Origin: an uncultured Christensenellaceae bacterium
GTDB lineage: Bacteria > Bacillota > Clostridia > Christensenellales > UBA3700
NCBI GenBank assembly: GCA_910588015.1
Contig: CAJUOK010000031.1
Span: 1 to 14,149 of the forward strand
DNA length: 14,149 nucleotides
Reading direction: 5' to 3'
Position 1 is the stretch's first letter. Every line of letters begins with the position of its first letter. The notes under the pieces were generated by a model. It was not told the DNA's origin and searched no databases. It worked only from the letters and a program-made list of their open reading frames with translations. Made by a program: the position numbers and the translations under genes. Positions 1 to 6,107 of the stretch are shown here, piece after piece.

Positions 1-27
1 ATGACATTGAAATGTTAACATATTATC

Positions 28-55
28 TGTCATTTCGACCGAAGTGGAGAAATCT
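28..55. repeat. Single arm of a dispersed palindromic repeat
   Basis: This stretch starts TGTCATTTCGACCGAAG and ends TGGAGAAATCT. It matches the reverse-complemented right arm of the palindrome at 129-215 (TGTCATTTCGACTGGAG ... TGGAGAAATCT), with about 8 bases missing in the middle. It appears to be a solo or decayed half-copy of the same intergenic element. The first six bases of the window, ATGACA, equal the outer end of a right arm, so a further copy may lie just upstream, but six bases cannot prove that. Confidence 0.65.
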
Positions 56-128
56 AATAACTAATTGAGTTAATAATTACCAATGCTTAAGAGACAATTA
101 ATAAAGACTGAGGTTAAACGCATTACTG

Positions 129-215
129 TGTCATATTGAGCGGAACGAAGCGCAGTCGAAATATCTCAAACGGATTGAGATTTCTCCATTATGCTACGCT
201 CCAGTCGAAATGACA
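129..215. repeat. Palindromic intergenic repeat (MITE-like)
   Basis: An imperfect inverted repeat of about 87 bases. The left arm begins TGTCATATTGAGCGGAACG and the right arm, read on the other strand, begins TGTCATTTCGACTGGAGCG. Both arms continue to a shared (A)ATCTCAA near the centre, so the whole unit could fold into one long hairpin. It has no coding capacity, and I see no convincing target-site duplication. It resembles the TGTCATTTCGA...GAGAAATCT repeats I know from many bacterial intergenic regions. Whether it is mobile or a structural RNA element cannot be told from here. Confidence 0.7.
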
Positions 216-260
216 TACGTGTCAATGGCAAAAATATTATTGCGTAGTTTAACTGTGAAT

Positions 261-300
261 TATGGAATTACTTTGGGAAGCAAGCTAATTCCATATTTTT
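261..300 (+). other. Inverted repeat with T tract
   Basis: A perfect 10-bp inverted repeat, TATGGAATTA (261-270) and TAATTCCATA (286-295), encloses a 15-base loop and is followed by TTTTT (296-300). It could be an AT-rich terminator for a transcript entering from the left, or an operator upstream of pckG. The stem is weak for a terminator, so the role is open. Confidence 0.4.
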
Positions 301-362
301 ATGTCCAGACACACGCCAAGAAGAGGGATATTTAAAGATAAATAAAAAATTGTTGAGATTGA

Positions 363-391
363 TTGCATTTGAATTGCCCGTTTGCTATAAT
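363..391 (+). promoter_or_regulatory. pckG promoter, extended -10
   Basis: TTGCAT (363-368) lies 17 bases before TATAAT (386-391), which is preceded by TGC and so forms an extended -10 (TGCTATAAT). Transcription would start near 398, giving a leader of about 40 bases. The ribosome site AAGGAG (423-428) is 9 bases before the ATG. The -35 is a weak match, but the extended -10 is ideal. Confidence 0.75.
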
Positions 392-437
392 ATTATAGGT
401 AAAAACAAAATTTAAATATATTAAGGAGTTTTAAACT

Positions 438-2243
438 ATGGCAAATACTGCAAATAAGAAAGTATTGGAATTTGTTCAGAGCAGAGTCGACCTCTGTAAG
501 CCTGACGAAGTTGTTTGGATAACAGGCGAAGAGGCTCAATACGAAGCTTTGACAAAAGAAGCAATCTCCACGGGAGAAATGATAGAGCTTAACCAAAAGA
601 CGTTGCCGGGTTGTTTGTTGCACAGAACAAAACCCAACGACGTTGCTCGTGTTGAGGGGAGAACTTTCATTTGCTCGCGCAAAGAAGAAGATTGCGGACC
701 TACCAACAACTGGTGGAAGCCTCAAGAGGCTTACGCAAAATTGGAGAGTATCCTCGACGGCGCATATAAGGGACGTACTATGTATGTTATTCCTTTCTCT
801 ATGGGTCCTGTAGGCGGTCCTATCTCCAAGGTTGGTATCGAAGTTACCGACTCTATCTACGTTGTATTGAATATGAGAATTATGACGAGAGTGGGCAATG
901 ACGTGTTGAAAGCTCTCGGCGACAGCAACGATTTCGTTAGAGGCACGCACGCAAAATGCGACGTTGACCCCGAAGAAAGATATATCTGCCAATTCCCCGA
1001 AGATAATGCTATTATTTCTGTCAACAGCGCTTACGGCGGCAACGTATTGCTCGGCAAGAAGTGCTTTGCGCTCAGAATTGCTTCGTATCAAGGAAAGAAC
1101 GAAATGTGGATGGCAGAACATATGCTCATTTTGGGAATTGAGAAACCCAATAAAGAGACTGTTTATATGTGCGCGGCATTCCCGTCTGCTTGCGGAAAAA
1201 CCAACCTCGCAATGCTTATTCCGCCGGAGGGATACAGAAAGAACGGATACAAGGTATTCACTGTCGGCGACGATATCGCTTGGATTAAGAAGGGACCGGA
1301 TGGCAGACTTTATGCTATCAATCCCGAAAACGGATTCTTCGGCGTAGCTCCGGGCACTAACTCCAAGTCTAACTACAACGCTTTGGCATCTACGAGAAAG
1401 AATACTATCTTCACCAACGTTGCTCTCAATCCCGAGACAAACGAAATTTGGTGGGAAGCTCTCGAAAAAGACGCTGCAGACAAGAAGAAGCCCGCTTTCC
1501 TTATCGATTGGACAGGAAAAGACTGGACTCCCGAAACAGTCGACGCAGACGGTAAGCCCGTCAAGGCGGCTCACCCCAACTCCAGATTTACGGCTCCGGC
1601 AAAGAACTGTCCTTGCATTTCTCCCGAGTTTGAAAACGGTGCAGGCGTACCTATCAGCGCTATTATATTCGGCGGACGCCGTCCTTCTACTGTACCGCTC
1701 GTATATCAAGCAAGAAGCTGGGAAAACGGTGTGTTTATCGGTTCTATTATGGGCAGCGAAACCACGGCTGCGGCTACTGGCGCTGTAGGCGTAGTAAGAC
1801 GCGACCCAATGGCTATGCGTCCGTTCTGCGGATATCATATGGGAGATTACTTCCAACACTGGCTCGATATGGGCAAGTCTGTCGACGTAGACAAACAACC
1901 CAAATTCTTCAATGTCAACTGGTTTAGAGTAGACGAAGACGGCAACTTTATTTGGCCGGGCTTTGGCGACAATATGCGCGTGCTTGACTGGATGCTTAAG
2001 AGAATTGCCGGCGAAGTTGACGCTGTTGAGACGCCTATCGGTTTTGTACCTAAGGCAGAGGACATCAATATCGAAGGACTCGACGATTTCTCGCTCGACA
2101 CTTTGAAGGGTATCTTGAAGGTTGACAAAGACGCTTGGAATGTTGAAGCTGACGGAATCAAAGAATTCTATAAGTCTTTCGGCGACAAGTTGCCAAAAGA
2201 ACTTGCAAAGCAAGCTGACGACCTTAAGGCTAGACTTAACTAA
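438..2243 (+). CDS. pckG: Phosphoenolpyruvate carboxykinase (GTP)
   Basis: Cytoplasmic enzyme that interconverts oxaloacetate + GTP with PEP + CO2 + GDP, for gluconeogenesis or, in many anaerobes, CO2 fixation towards C4 acids. The 601-residue length fits the GTP family and is longer than ATP-type enzymes. Visible motifs: substrate-binding RVEGRTFICS (71-80), YGG (199-201), the P-loop AAFPSACGKTN (246-256), the metal-binding GDDIAWI (277-283), FGGRRPST, and the mobile-lid segment MGSETTAAATG. The start is set by AAGGAG 9 bases upstream and a consensus-like promoter. The gene stands alone, with its own terminator. TTA, CTA and TCA codons are nearly absent, which leaves the whole opposite strand open; this suggests codon selection for high expression. 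Identity is firm; in vivo direction is not readable from sequence. Confidence 0.96.
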   Translation: MANTANKKVLEFVQSRVDLCKPDEVVWITGEEAQYEALTKEAISTGEMIELNQKTLPGCLLHRTKPNDVARVEGRTFICSRKEEDCGPTNNWWKPQEAYAKLESILDGAYKGRTMYVIPFSMGPVGGPISKVGIEVTDSIYVVLNMRIMTRVGNDVLKALGDSNDFVRGTHAKCDVDPEERYICQFPEDNAIISVNSAYGGNVLLGKKCFALRIASYQGKNEMWMAEHMLILGIEKPNKETVYMCAAFPSACGKTNLAMLIPPEGYRKNGYKVFTVGDDIAWIKKGPDGRLYAINPENGFFGVAPGTNSKSNYNALASTRKNTIFTNVALNPETNEIWWEALEKDAADKKKPAFLIDWTGKDWTPETVDADGKPVKAAHPNSRFTAPAKNCPCISPEFENGAGVPISAIIFGGRRPSTVPLVYQARSWENGVFIGSIMGSETTAAATGAVGVVRRDPMAMRPFCGYHMGDYFQHWLDMGKSVDVDKQPKFFNVNWFRVDEDGNFIWPGFGDNMRVLDWMLKRIAGEVDAVETPIGFVPKAEDINIEGLDDFSLDTLKGILKVDKDAWNVEADGIKEFYKSFGDKLPKELAKQADDLKARLN

Positions 2244-2305
2244 TGTCTGCAAGAAGATAGGATAAATATCCTTCTTCGGCAAGTTTGATTTAAAATAAAT
2301 ATTTA

Positions 2306-2344
2306 ATACCGCTCTATTTTAAAGAATAGGGCGGTATATTTATT
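2306..2344 (+). terminator. pckG intrinsic terminator
   Basis: A 13-bp stem, ATACCGCTCTATT (2306-2318) with AATAGGGCGGTAT (2325-2337), has one T-G wobble and a 6-base loop, then an A/T-rich tail with an imperfect T run (ATTTATT). It lies 62 bases after the pckG stop codon. The stem is strong and the tail is mediocre. The hairpin has no T run on the other side, so it serves the plus strand. Confidence 0.65.
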
Positions 2345-2387
2345 AATATAGATTGTCGCAAGCTTTCGACGGAGAAAAAGCTTAGAT

Positions 2388-2452
2388 ATAAAAACAAGAC
2401 AGCCTATTGCCGTCTTGCTTTTCACTTCCACATATAGGTTTGCCTATATATA
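2388..2452 (-). ncRNA. Candidate small RNA, leftward
   Basis: Two minus-strand promoter candidates (2459-2487 and 2475-2503) would start transcripts near 2452 and 2468. They would run left through the hairpin ATATAGG-CAAA-CCTATAT and end at the leftward intrinsic terminator at 2390-2417. The product would be about 65-80 bases: a 5' hairpin, a purine-rich single-stranded middle (GTGGAAGTGAAAAG), and the terminator hairpin. The alternative is that this terminator is only a back-up for serC-serA read-through. I recognise no known RNA family. Confidence 0.35.
2390..2417 (-). terminator. Leftward intrinsic terminator
   Basis: Read on the minus strand, CAAGACGGC pairs with GCTGTCTTG in a 9-bp stem (one G-U, loop AATAG), followed at once by TTTTTAT. 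On the plus strand the same stem would carry an A-C mismatch and the tail is only CTTTTC, so the minus strand is the likely direction. The serA operon already has a terminator 200 bases upstream, so what this one terminates is not obvious. Confidence 0.65.
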
Positions 2453-2458
2453 ACAATA

Positions 2459-2487
2459 ATATTATTGTAATTAAATTATAATGTCAA
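2459..2487 (-). promoter_or_regulatory. Candidate leftward promoter
   Basis: On the minus strand, a perfect TTGACA (2487-2482) is followed after 17 bases by TAATAT (2464-2459). A second candidate overlaps it: TTTACT (2503-2498), 17 bases, TATAAT (2480-2475). Both point away from serA towards the terminator at 2390-2417. The DNA is very AT-rich, so chance matches are possible. Confidence 0.4.
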
Positions 2488-2589
2488 TTTGTAAAAAAGT
2501 AAATACAAAAATCAATTTTTTTTTGCAAAATCGACAAATTAGCTAAAATTGTATGATTAACGACGTTTTAATTGTATTATAAAGCAATG

Positions 2590-2617
2590 AAAAAGAGCAT
2601 ATCAAAATGATACGCCC
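2590..2617 (-). terminator. serC-serA operon terminator
   Basis: On the minus strand, GCGTATCA-TTT-TGATATGC forms an 8-bp stem with one G-U pair (2615-2597), followed by a short C/T and then TTTTT (2594-2590). It lies 22 bases beyond the serA stop codon and has the classic form of an intrinsic terminator. Confidence 0.85.
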
Positions 2618-2639
2618 TTAATTTGTTGATAATTTTTTA

Positions 2640-3767
2640 TTAAATCACTCTTACGCTCAAAGCTGCGGCTTTTATAGCTTCCATAGCGTTTGCATCGGGA
2701 GATTCCGCAAGGTCTGCGATTACGTAACAGATATTTCCTCTTGTCGCGCTGGATATGCTCACCGTATTTTTAAGCGCAGCCGAGACTTTTGTCACTATAT
2801 TTTCTACGTCGTTGGAAATTACGCATACACGGGGTTTACCCGTTTTAGCAACTTGCAATTTGGGGAAGTTGACGCTGTTGACGACGTTGCCGTTCTCGAG
2901 ATAATCTTTGAGTTGGTTTGCCGCCATAATCGCGCAGTTGTCTTCGGCTTCTGCCGTTGACGCTCCAAGATGCGGTATTGTGATGATTCCGTCGACTCCG
3001 AGGAGTTCGTCGCAAGGCAGGTCGGTGACGTATTTAGCTACTTTTTTATCTGCAATAGCTTGCTTTATATCGTCGTTGTTGACTAGTTCGCCGCGCGCAA
3101 GGTTGATTATGCGTACGCCGTCTTTCATAAGCGAAATTGTCTCTTTATTGATAGAATTCTTGGTTTGCGGCGTTGCGGGGACGTGCAAAGTTATATAATC
3201 GCTGTTTGCATATACTTTGTTTATATCGTCGGTAAGTTCAATTGCAAGGTCCGTCGTAGTTACGAACGGGTCGTAAGCAATGACTTTCATACCCAAAGCC
3301 AACACTGCGTTTGCAACGAGCTTGCCTATAGCGCCTAAACCGACAATGCCGAGAGTTTTGCCGAATATTTCTTGACCGACAAATGCTTTTTTGCCTTTTT
3401 CGACCTGTTTGGCAACGGCGCCGTCTTTTTCAAGATTTTGAGTCCAAGTTATGCCTTCGTAAATCTTTCTTGATGAGACGAGCAGAGAAAAGAGTACAAG
3501 CTCTTTAACCGCGTTTGCGTTTGCGCCGGGGGTATTGAAAACGCAGACTCCTTTTTGAGTCATAACGTCCAAAGGAATGTTGTTGACTCCCGCGCCGGCT
3601 CTTGCGACTGCGATTACGCTTGACGGCATATCGTATTCGTGCATAGAGAAGCTGCGCAGAATTATTGCATTTGGATTTTTTGCTTCCGCAGTAACGGAGT
3701 ATTTATCCGACGTAAGTATGTCGTTGACTTTGCCGCTGATTTCGTTGAGTTTAAGTATTTCCACCAT
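2640..3767 (-). CDS. serA: D-3-phosphoglycerate dehydrogenase
   Basis: First committed enzyme of serine synthesis: it oxidises 3-phosphoglycerate to 3-phosphohydroxypyruvate with NAD. The 375 residues show a substrate-binding N-terminal part, the Rossmann glycine motif GLGAIG (143-148), NLARGE with catalytic Arg225, an acid at Glu254, and PHLGAST with the catalytic His266. Residues about 312-375 look like a short ACT-type regulatory domain, so feedback by serine is plausible. The stretch between Glu254 and His266 is about 11 residues shorter than in E. coli SerA; this fits the compact family I associate with anaerobes. ATG is 10 bases after the serC stop, and its GAGGT ribosome site overlaps the serC end, so the two genes are co-translated from one transcript. 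Confidence 0.93.
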   Translation of the reverse strand: MVEILKLNEISGKVNDILTSDKYSVTAEAKNPNAIILRSFSMHEYDMPSSVIAVARAGAGVNNIPLDVMTQKGVCVFNTPGANANAVKELVLFSLLVSSRKIYEGITWTQNLEKDGAVAKQVEKGKKAFVGQEIFGKTLGIVGLGAIGKLVANAVLALGMKVIAYDPFVTTTDLAIELTDDINKVYANSDYITLHVPATPQTKNSINKETISLMKDGVRIINLARGELVNNDDIKQAIADKKVAKYVTDLPCDELLGVDGIITIPHLGASTAEAEDNCAIMAANQLKDYLENGNVVNSVNFPKLQVAKTGKPRVCVISNDVENIVTKVSAALKNTVSISSATRGNICYVIADLAESPDANAMEAIKAAALSVRVI

Positions 3768-3777
3768 AATCTACCTC

Positions 3778-4848
3778 TTACTTATTGGCAATTTCGAATT
3801 TCTTCATAAATTCGATAAGAGTCTTTACGCCTTCTAAAGGCATAGCGTTGTAAATAGACGCTCTCATTCCGCCCACGAGTCTGTGTCCTTTTAATGATAC
3901 GAGACCTGCTTCGGTAGCTTCTTTGACAAACTTTGCGTCCAATTCGGCGTTTGGAGTAACAAACGGTACGTTCATAAGCGAACGGTCTTCTTTGTTAACG
4001 CCGTTGGAGAAGAAGTTGGAATTGTCTATAAAGTCATAGAGAAGACCGGCTTTGTATTCGTTGATTTTCTGCATTTCAGCCACGCCGCCCAGCTTTTTGA
4101 GATGGCGGAGCGTAAGCATAGCCATATAAATAGCAAAACACGGAGGAGTGTTGTAAAGGCTGTTGTTTTCGACTTGAGTTTTCCATTTGAGCATAGTCGG
4201 ACAAATCTTTACGCCGTCGGTGACGAGGTCGTCTCTGACGATAACTATCGTAACGCCCGCGGGAGCAAGATTTTTTTGAGCGCCCGCATACAAGACCGCA
4301 TACTTGCTGACGTCCATTTTTTCGCTCAATATATTGGAAGATATATCTGCAACTAAATTTGCTTTTGTCTGCGGCAATTGCGTATATCTTGTGCCGAATA
4401 TCGTGTTGTTTTGGCAAATGTAGAGATAATCGATATCGTCTCTTATCGTCAAATTTTTCGGTATATATGAGAATTTTTTGTCTTCCGAAGAAGCGGCTAC
4501 GGCGATATCGCCGTATTTAACGGCTTCTTTATATGCCTTTTTTGCAAAGTTGCCCGTCACAACGTAATCGGCTTTTCCGCTGCCCGTTAAGAGATTGAGG
4601 GGTATAGCTTCGAATTGCGTTGAAGCTCCGCCTTGAACTAAAATTACGCTGTATCCGTCGGGAATACCCATAAGCTCTTTGAGGAGCGCTATACATTCGT
4701 TGTTGATTGCTTCGTAATATTTGCTTCTGTGGCTCATTTCGCACACGCTCATACCGCTTCCGTCATAGTCGAGAAACTCTTTTTGAGCTTGTTGCAACAC
4801 TTCCATAGGCAGCATCGAAGGACCTGCTGAAAAATTATAAACTCTCAT
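3778..4848 (-). CDS. serC: Phosphoserine aminotransferase
   Basis: PLP enzyme that transfers the amino group of glutamate to 3-phosphohydroxypyruvate, giving O-phosphoserine; the family also serves in PLP synthesis in some bacteria. At 356 residues it has the family length. Visible motifs: N-terminal NFSAGPSMLP (5-14), EMSHRSK (37-43), QGGASTQF (72-79), ADISSNILS (167-175), the PLP-lysine motif YAGAQKNLAPAG with Lys192, and the C-terminal GHRLVGGMRASIYNA. AAGGAG (4854-4859) sits 5 bases before the ATG. It is the first gene of the serC-serA operon. The final enzyme, phosphoserine phosphatase, must be encoded elsewhere. Confidence 0.95.
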   Translation of the reverse strand: MRVYNFSAGPSMLPMEVLQQAQKEFLDYDGSGMSVCEMSHRSKYYEAINNECIALLKELMGIPDGYSVILVQGGASTQFEAIPLNLLTGSGKADYVVTGNFAKKAYKEAVKYGDIAVAASSEDKKFSYIPKNLTIRDDIDYLYICQNNTIFGTRYTQLPQTKANLVADISSNILSEKMDVSKYAVLYAGAQKNLAPAGVTIVIVRDDLVTDGVKICPTMLKWKTQVENNSLYNTPPCFAIYMAMLTLRHLKKLGGVAEMQKINEYKAGLLYDFIDNSNFFSNGVNKEDRSLMNVPFVTPNAELDAKFVKEATEAGLVSLKGHRLVGGMRASIYNAMPLEGVKTLIEFMKKFEIANK

Positions 4849-4861
4849 TTTTACTCCTTGA

Positions 4862-4886
4862 TTGGCGTATAATATATCCGCGCCAA
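4862..4886 (-). other. Inverted repeat in the serC leader
   Basis: TTGGCG (4862-4867) and CGCCAA (4881-4886) form a 6-bp inverted repeat with a 13-base loop, between the predicted serC transcription start (about 4897) and its ribosome site (4854-4859). It could be an operator or an RNA hairpin that affects ribosome access. No known riboswitch pattern is visible. Confidence 0.4.
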
Positions 4887-4903
4887 AATTTTAATACTAT
4901 ATT

Positions 4904-4932
4904 ATTATAGCACCCGACTTTGATATTGGCAA
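4904..4932 (-). promoter_or_regulatory. serC-serA promoter
   Basis: On the minus strand, TTGCCA (4932-4927), a 17-base spacer, then TATAAT (4909-4904) preceded by TGC, which gives an extended -10. This is a near-consensus sigma-A-type promoter, with a transcription start near 4897 and a leader of about 50 bases. Confidence 0.8.
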
Positions 4933-4957
4933 CATAATATCGAAATTATTGTATAAT
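4926..4957 (+). promoter_or_regulatory. Possible promoter for the nucleotidyltransferase
   Basis: TATAAT at 4952-4957 is the best -10 for the rightward gene. TTGGCA (4926-4931) is a possible -35, but the spacer is 20 bases, which is too long for a good promoter. The same bases serve as the serC -35 on the other strand. A second -10-like TATACT lies at 4995-5000 without a -35. Confidence 0.3.
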
Positions 4958-5006
4958 ATTTCACAAATTTCGCAACGCGTAGGCTCTGTCGCACTATACT
5001 GAACTA

Positions 5007-5025
5007 TGTTCAAAAAACTTGAACA
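5007..5025 (+). other. Hairpin in the nucleotidyltransferase leader
   Basis: A perfect 7-bp inverted repeat, TGTTCAA (5007-5013) and TTGAACA (5019-5025), has a 5-base loop and is followed by ATTTTATTT. It could be a weak early terminator (attenuator) or a repressor site. A direct repeat, ATTTGCC, follows at 5031-5037 and 5052-5058, 21 bases apart (two helical turns), which would also suit a regulator. Confidence 0.35.
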
Positions 5026-5102
5026 ATTTTATTTGCCGAATAATTTCCTTAATTTGCCATAGACTAATACCGAAAAGACAAAAAATATGTCGAGGAGGAA
5101 TT

Positions 5103-5816
5103 ATGCAAGCAATAATTATGGCAGGAGGAATGGGCAGTAGATTGCGTCCGTTGACGGATTCGTTGCCGAAACCTTTGGTTAAAATAATCGACAAACCGGT
5201 AATGGAATACGTCATAGAGAATTTGGTTGCCGGCGGAATAAAAGATATTGCGGTTACGGTAGGATATAAAGCGCAGATGATTATGGACTATTTCGGCAAC
5301 GGCAAGGCGTTGGGAGCAAGTTTGACTTACTTTGACGAAGACGTGCCGTTGGGAACTGCGGGAGGCGTTAAAAACGCTGCAGAGTTTATAGAGGACGATT
5401 TTGTCGTTATGTCTGCCGACGGGCTTTGCAACATAGACGTTAAAGACTTTTGCGATTTTCACAGGTCGCATTCGTCAAAAGTCAGTATGTCAGTTAGATA
5501 TATGCCTGACGCAAGAGGATTCGGTCTAGTCAAAACCGACGATAGCGGTATCGTTACTTCTTTTGCCGAAAAACCGAAATATATTGTGTCGGGGTTGATT
5601 AATATGGGTATTTATGCGTTTGACAAGTCGATTTTGAAGGACATTCCCGAGGGGAAGAGCGACTTTTCTTACGATGTATTCCCAAAACTTTTGGGCGATA
5701 TAAGAACCTACAAACCCGATTGCTTTTGGTCCGACATAGGCACTTTGCCAGATTATTATCTGACAAATCATTACGTTTGCGTTCATCCCGAAAACTTTAG
5801 GTTGGTTTTGGGTTAA
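5103..5816 (+). CDS. Sugar-phosphate nucleotidyltransferase
   Basis: Pyrophosphorylase that joins a sugar 1-phosphate to an NTP, giving an NDP-sugar plus pyrophosphate. The 237 residues form a single Rossmann-type domain: IIMAGGMGSRLRPLT (4-18) with PKPLVKI (22-28) for nucleotide binding, EDVPLGTAGG (79-88), a metal-type Asp106 in VMSADG, FAEKPK (154-159), NMGIYAF (167-173) and WSDIGT (209-214). There is no C-terminal left-handed helix or mutase domain. It is closest in look to mannose-1-phosphate guanylyltransferase or glucose-1-phosphate thymidylyltransferase-like proteins, and the substrate cannot be assigned. The start is set by AGGAGG (5093-5098) and by the conserved MQAIIMAGG; a TTG 84 bases upstream would add a tail without homology. 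It is a single-gene unit. Confidence 0.88.
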   Translation: MQAIIMAGGMGSRLRPLTDSLPKPLVKIIDKPVMEYVIENLVAGGIKDIAVTVGYKAQMIMDYFGNGKALGASLTYFDEDVPLGTAGGVKNAAEFIEDDFVVMSADGLCNIDVKDFCDFHRSHSSKVSMSVRYMPDARGFGLVKTDDSGIVTSFAEKPKYIVSGLINMGIYAFDKSILKDIPEGKSDFSYDVFPKLLGDIRTYKPDCFWSDIGTLPDYYLTNHYVCVHPENFRLVLG

Positions 5817-5861
5817 TCGGCGATATTACTAATAAACTGCTAATTAGGACGGTATATTAAA

Positions 5862-5888
5862 GGCAAAGTTTTAACGCTTTGCTTTTTT
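5862..5888 (+). terminator. Nucleotidyltransferase terminator
   Basis: GCAAAG (5863-5868) pairs with CTTTGC (5877-5882), extended by G-T wobbles, and is followed by TTTTTT (5883-5888). It sits 46 bases after the stop codon. The clean stem and U tract make the nucleotidyltransferase gene separate from rnjA. Confidence 0.85.
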
Positions 5889-6002
5889 AATTATATGGAC
5901 AAAACGGTATAAAAATAAAAATTTATAATTGAGCGTCGGGATTATCGAATAAAAATTATTTCAAAAAAAGCCTTTAAGAGTCAAAAAGCGTCCCGTATTT
6001 TC

Positions 6003-6031
6003 TTGTCAACTCTATATTTTTATTATATAAT
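6003..6031 (+). promoter_or_regulatory. rnjA operon promoter
   Basis: TTGTCA (6003-6008), 17 bases, TATAAT (6026-6031): five of six and six of six consensus bases. Transcription would start near 6038, leaving a leader of about 70 bases before the GTG start of rnjA. Confidence 0.85.
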
Positions 6032-6064
6032 ATAGCTATATATTAAGAAGTTTGTATATTTTTG

Positions 6065-6079
6065 CGCCCGTGTCGGGCG
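6065..6079 (+). other. GC hairpin in the rnjA leader
   Basis: CGCCCG-TGT-CGGGCG is a perfect 6-bp all-GC stem in an otherwise AT-rich leader. It ends 16 bases before the AAAGGAG ribosome site (6096-6102). It is not followed by T residues, so it is not a terminator. It might stabilise the mRNA 5' end or be a site for self-control by the RNase. Confidence 0.5.
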
Positions 6080-6107
6080 AATTTATATAGTAACGAAAGG
6101 AGTAGTT

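Larger units (their letters stand above)
2244..2639. other. Gene-free, hairpin-rich region between pckG and serA
   Basis: This 396-base AT-rich gap holds several stem-loops in a row: 2306-2337 (pckG terminator), AAGCTTT/AAAGCTT at 2360-2383, CAAGAC/GTCTTG at 2395-2417, ATATAGG-TTTG-CCTATAT at 2432-2449, the perfect palindrome ACAATAATATTATTGT at 2453-2468, and the serA terminator at 2590-2617. I find no protein gene in it. The part from about 2388 to 2487 could be a small leftward RNA gene. Confidence 0.7.

Noticed and set aside
28..215. CRISPR array
   Set aside because: The repeats here are inverted, unequal in length and not regularly spaced. They form a palindromic element, not direct repeats with spacers.
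393..2282. A 629-codon reading frame on the minus strand across the whole of pckG
   Set aside because: The plus strand carries an unmistakable full-length PEP carboxykinase. The opposite frame is open only because pckG avoids TTA, CTA and TCA codons. The antisense product has no recognisable domain, and its ends lie in the pckG leader and 3' flank.
2303..2431. GTG-started 42-codon frame on the minus strand inside the hairpin region
   Set aside because: It has no ribosome site, and it runs through two terminator hairpins. It is more likely that the region is non-coding.
5019..5102. Longer start (TTG) for the nucleotidyltransferase
   Set aside because: The 28 extra residues match no family member, while ATG 5103 has AGGAGG at good spacing and begins the conserved nucleotide-binding motif.
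4849..5102. Riboswitch or T-box upstream of serC or the nucleotidyltransferase
   Set aside because: The leaders are short and show only small inverted repeats. I could not find a T-box motif or any riboswitch core.
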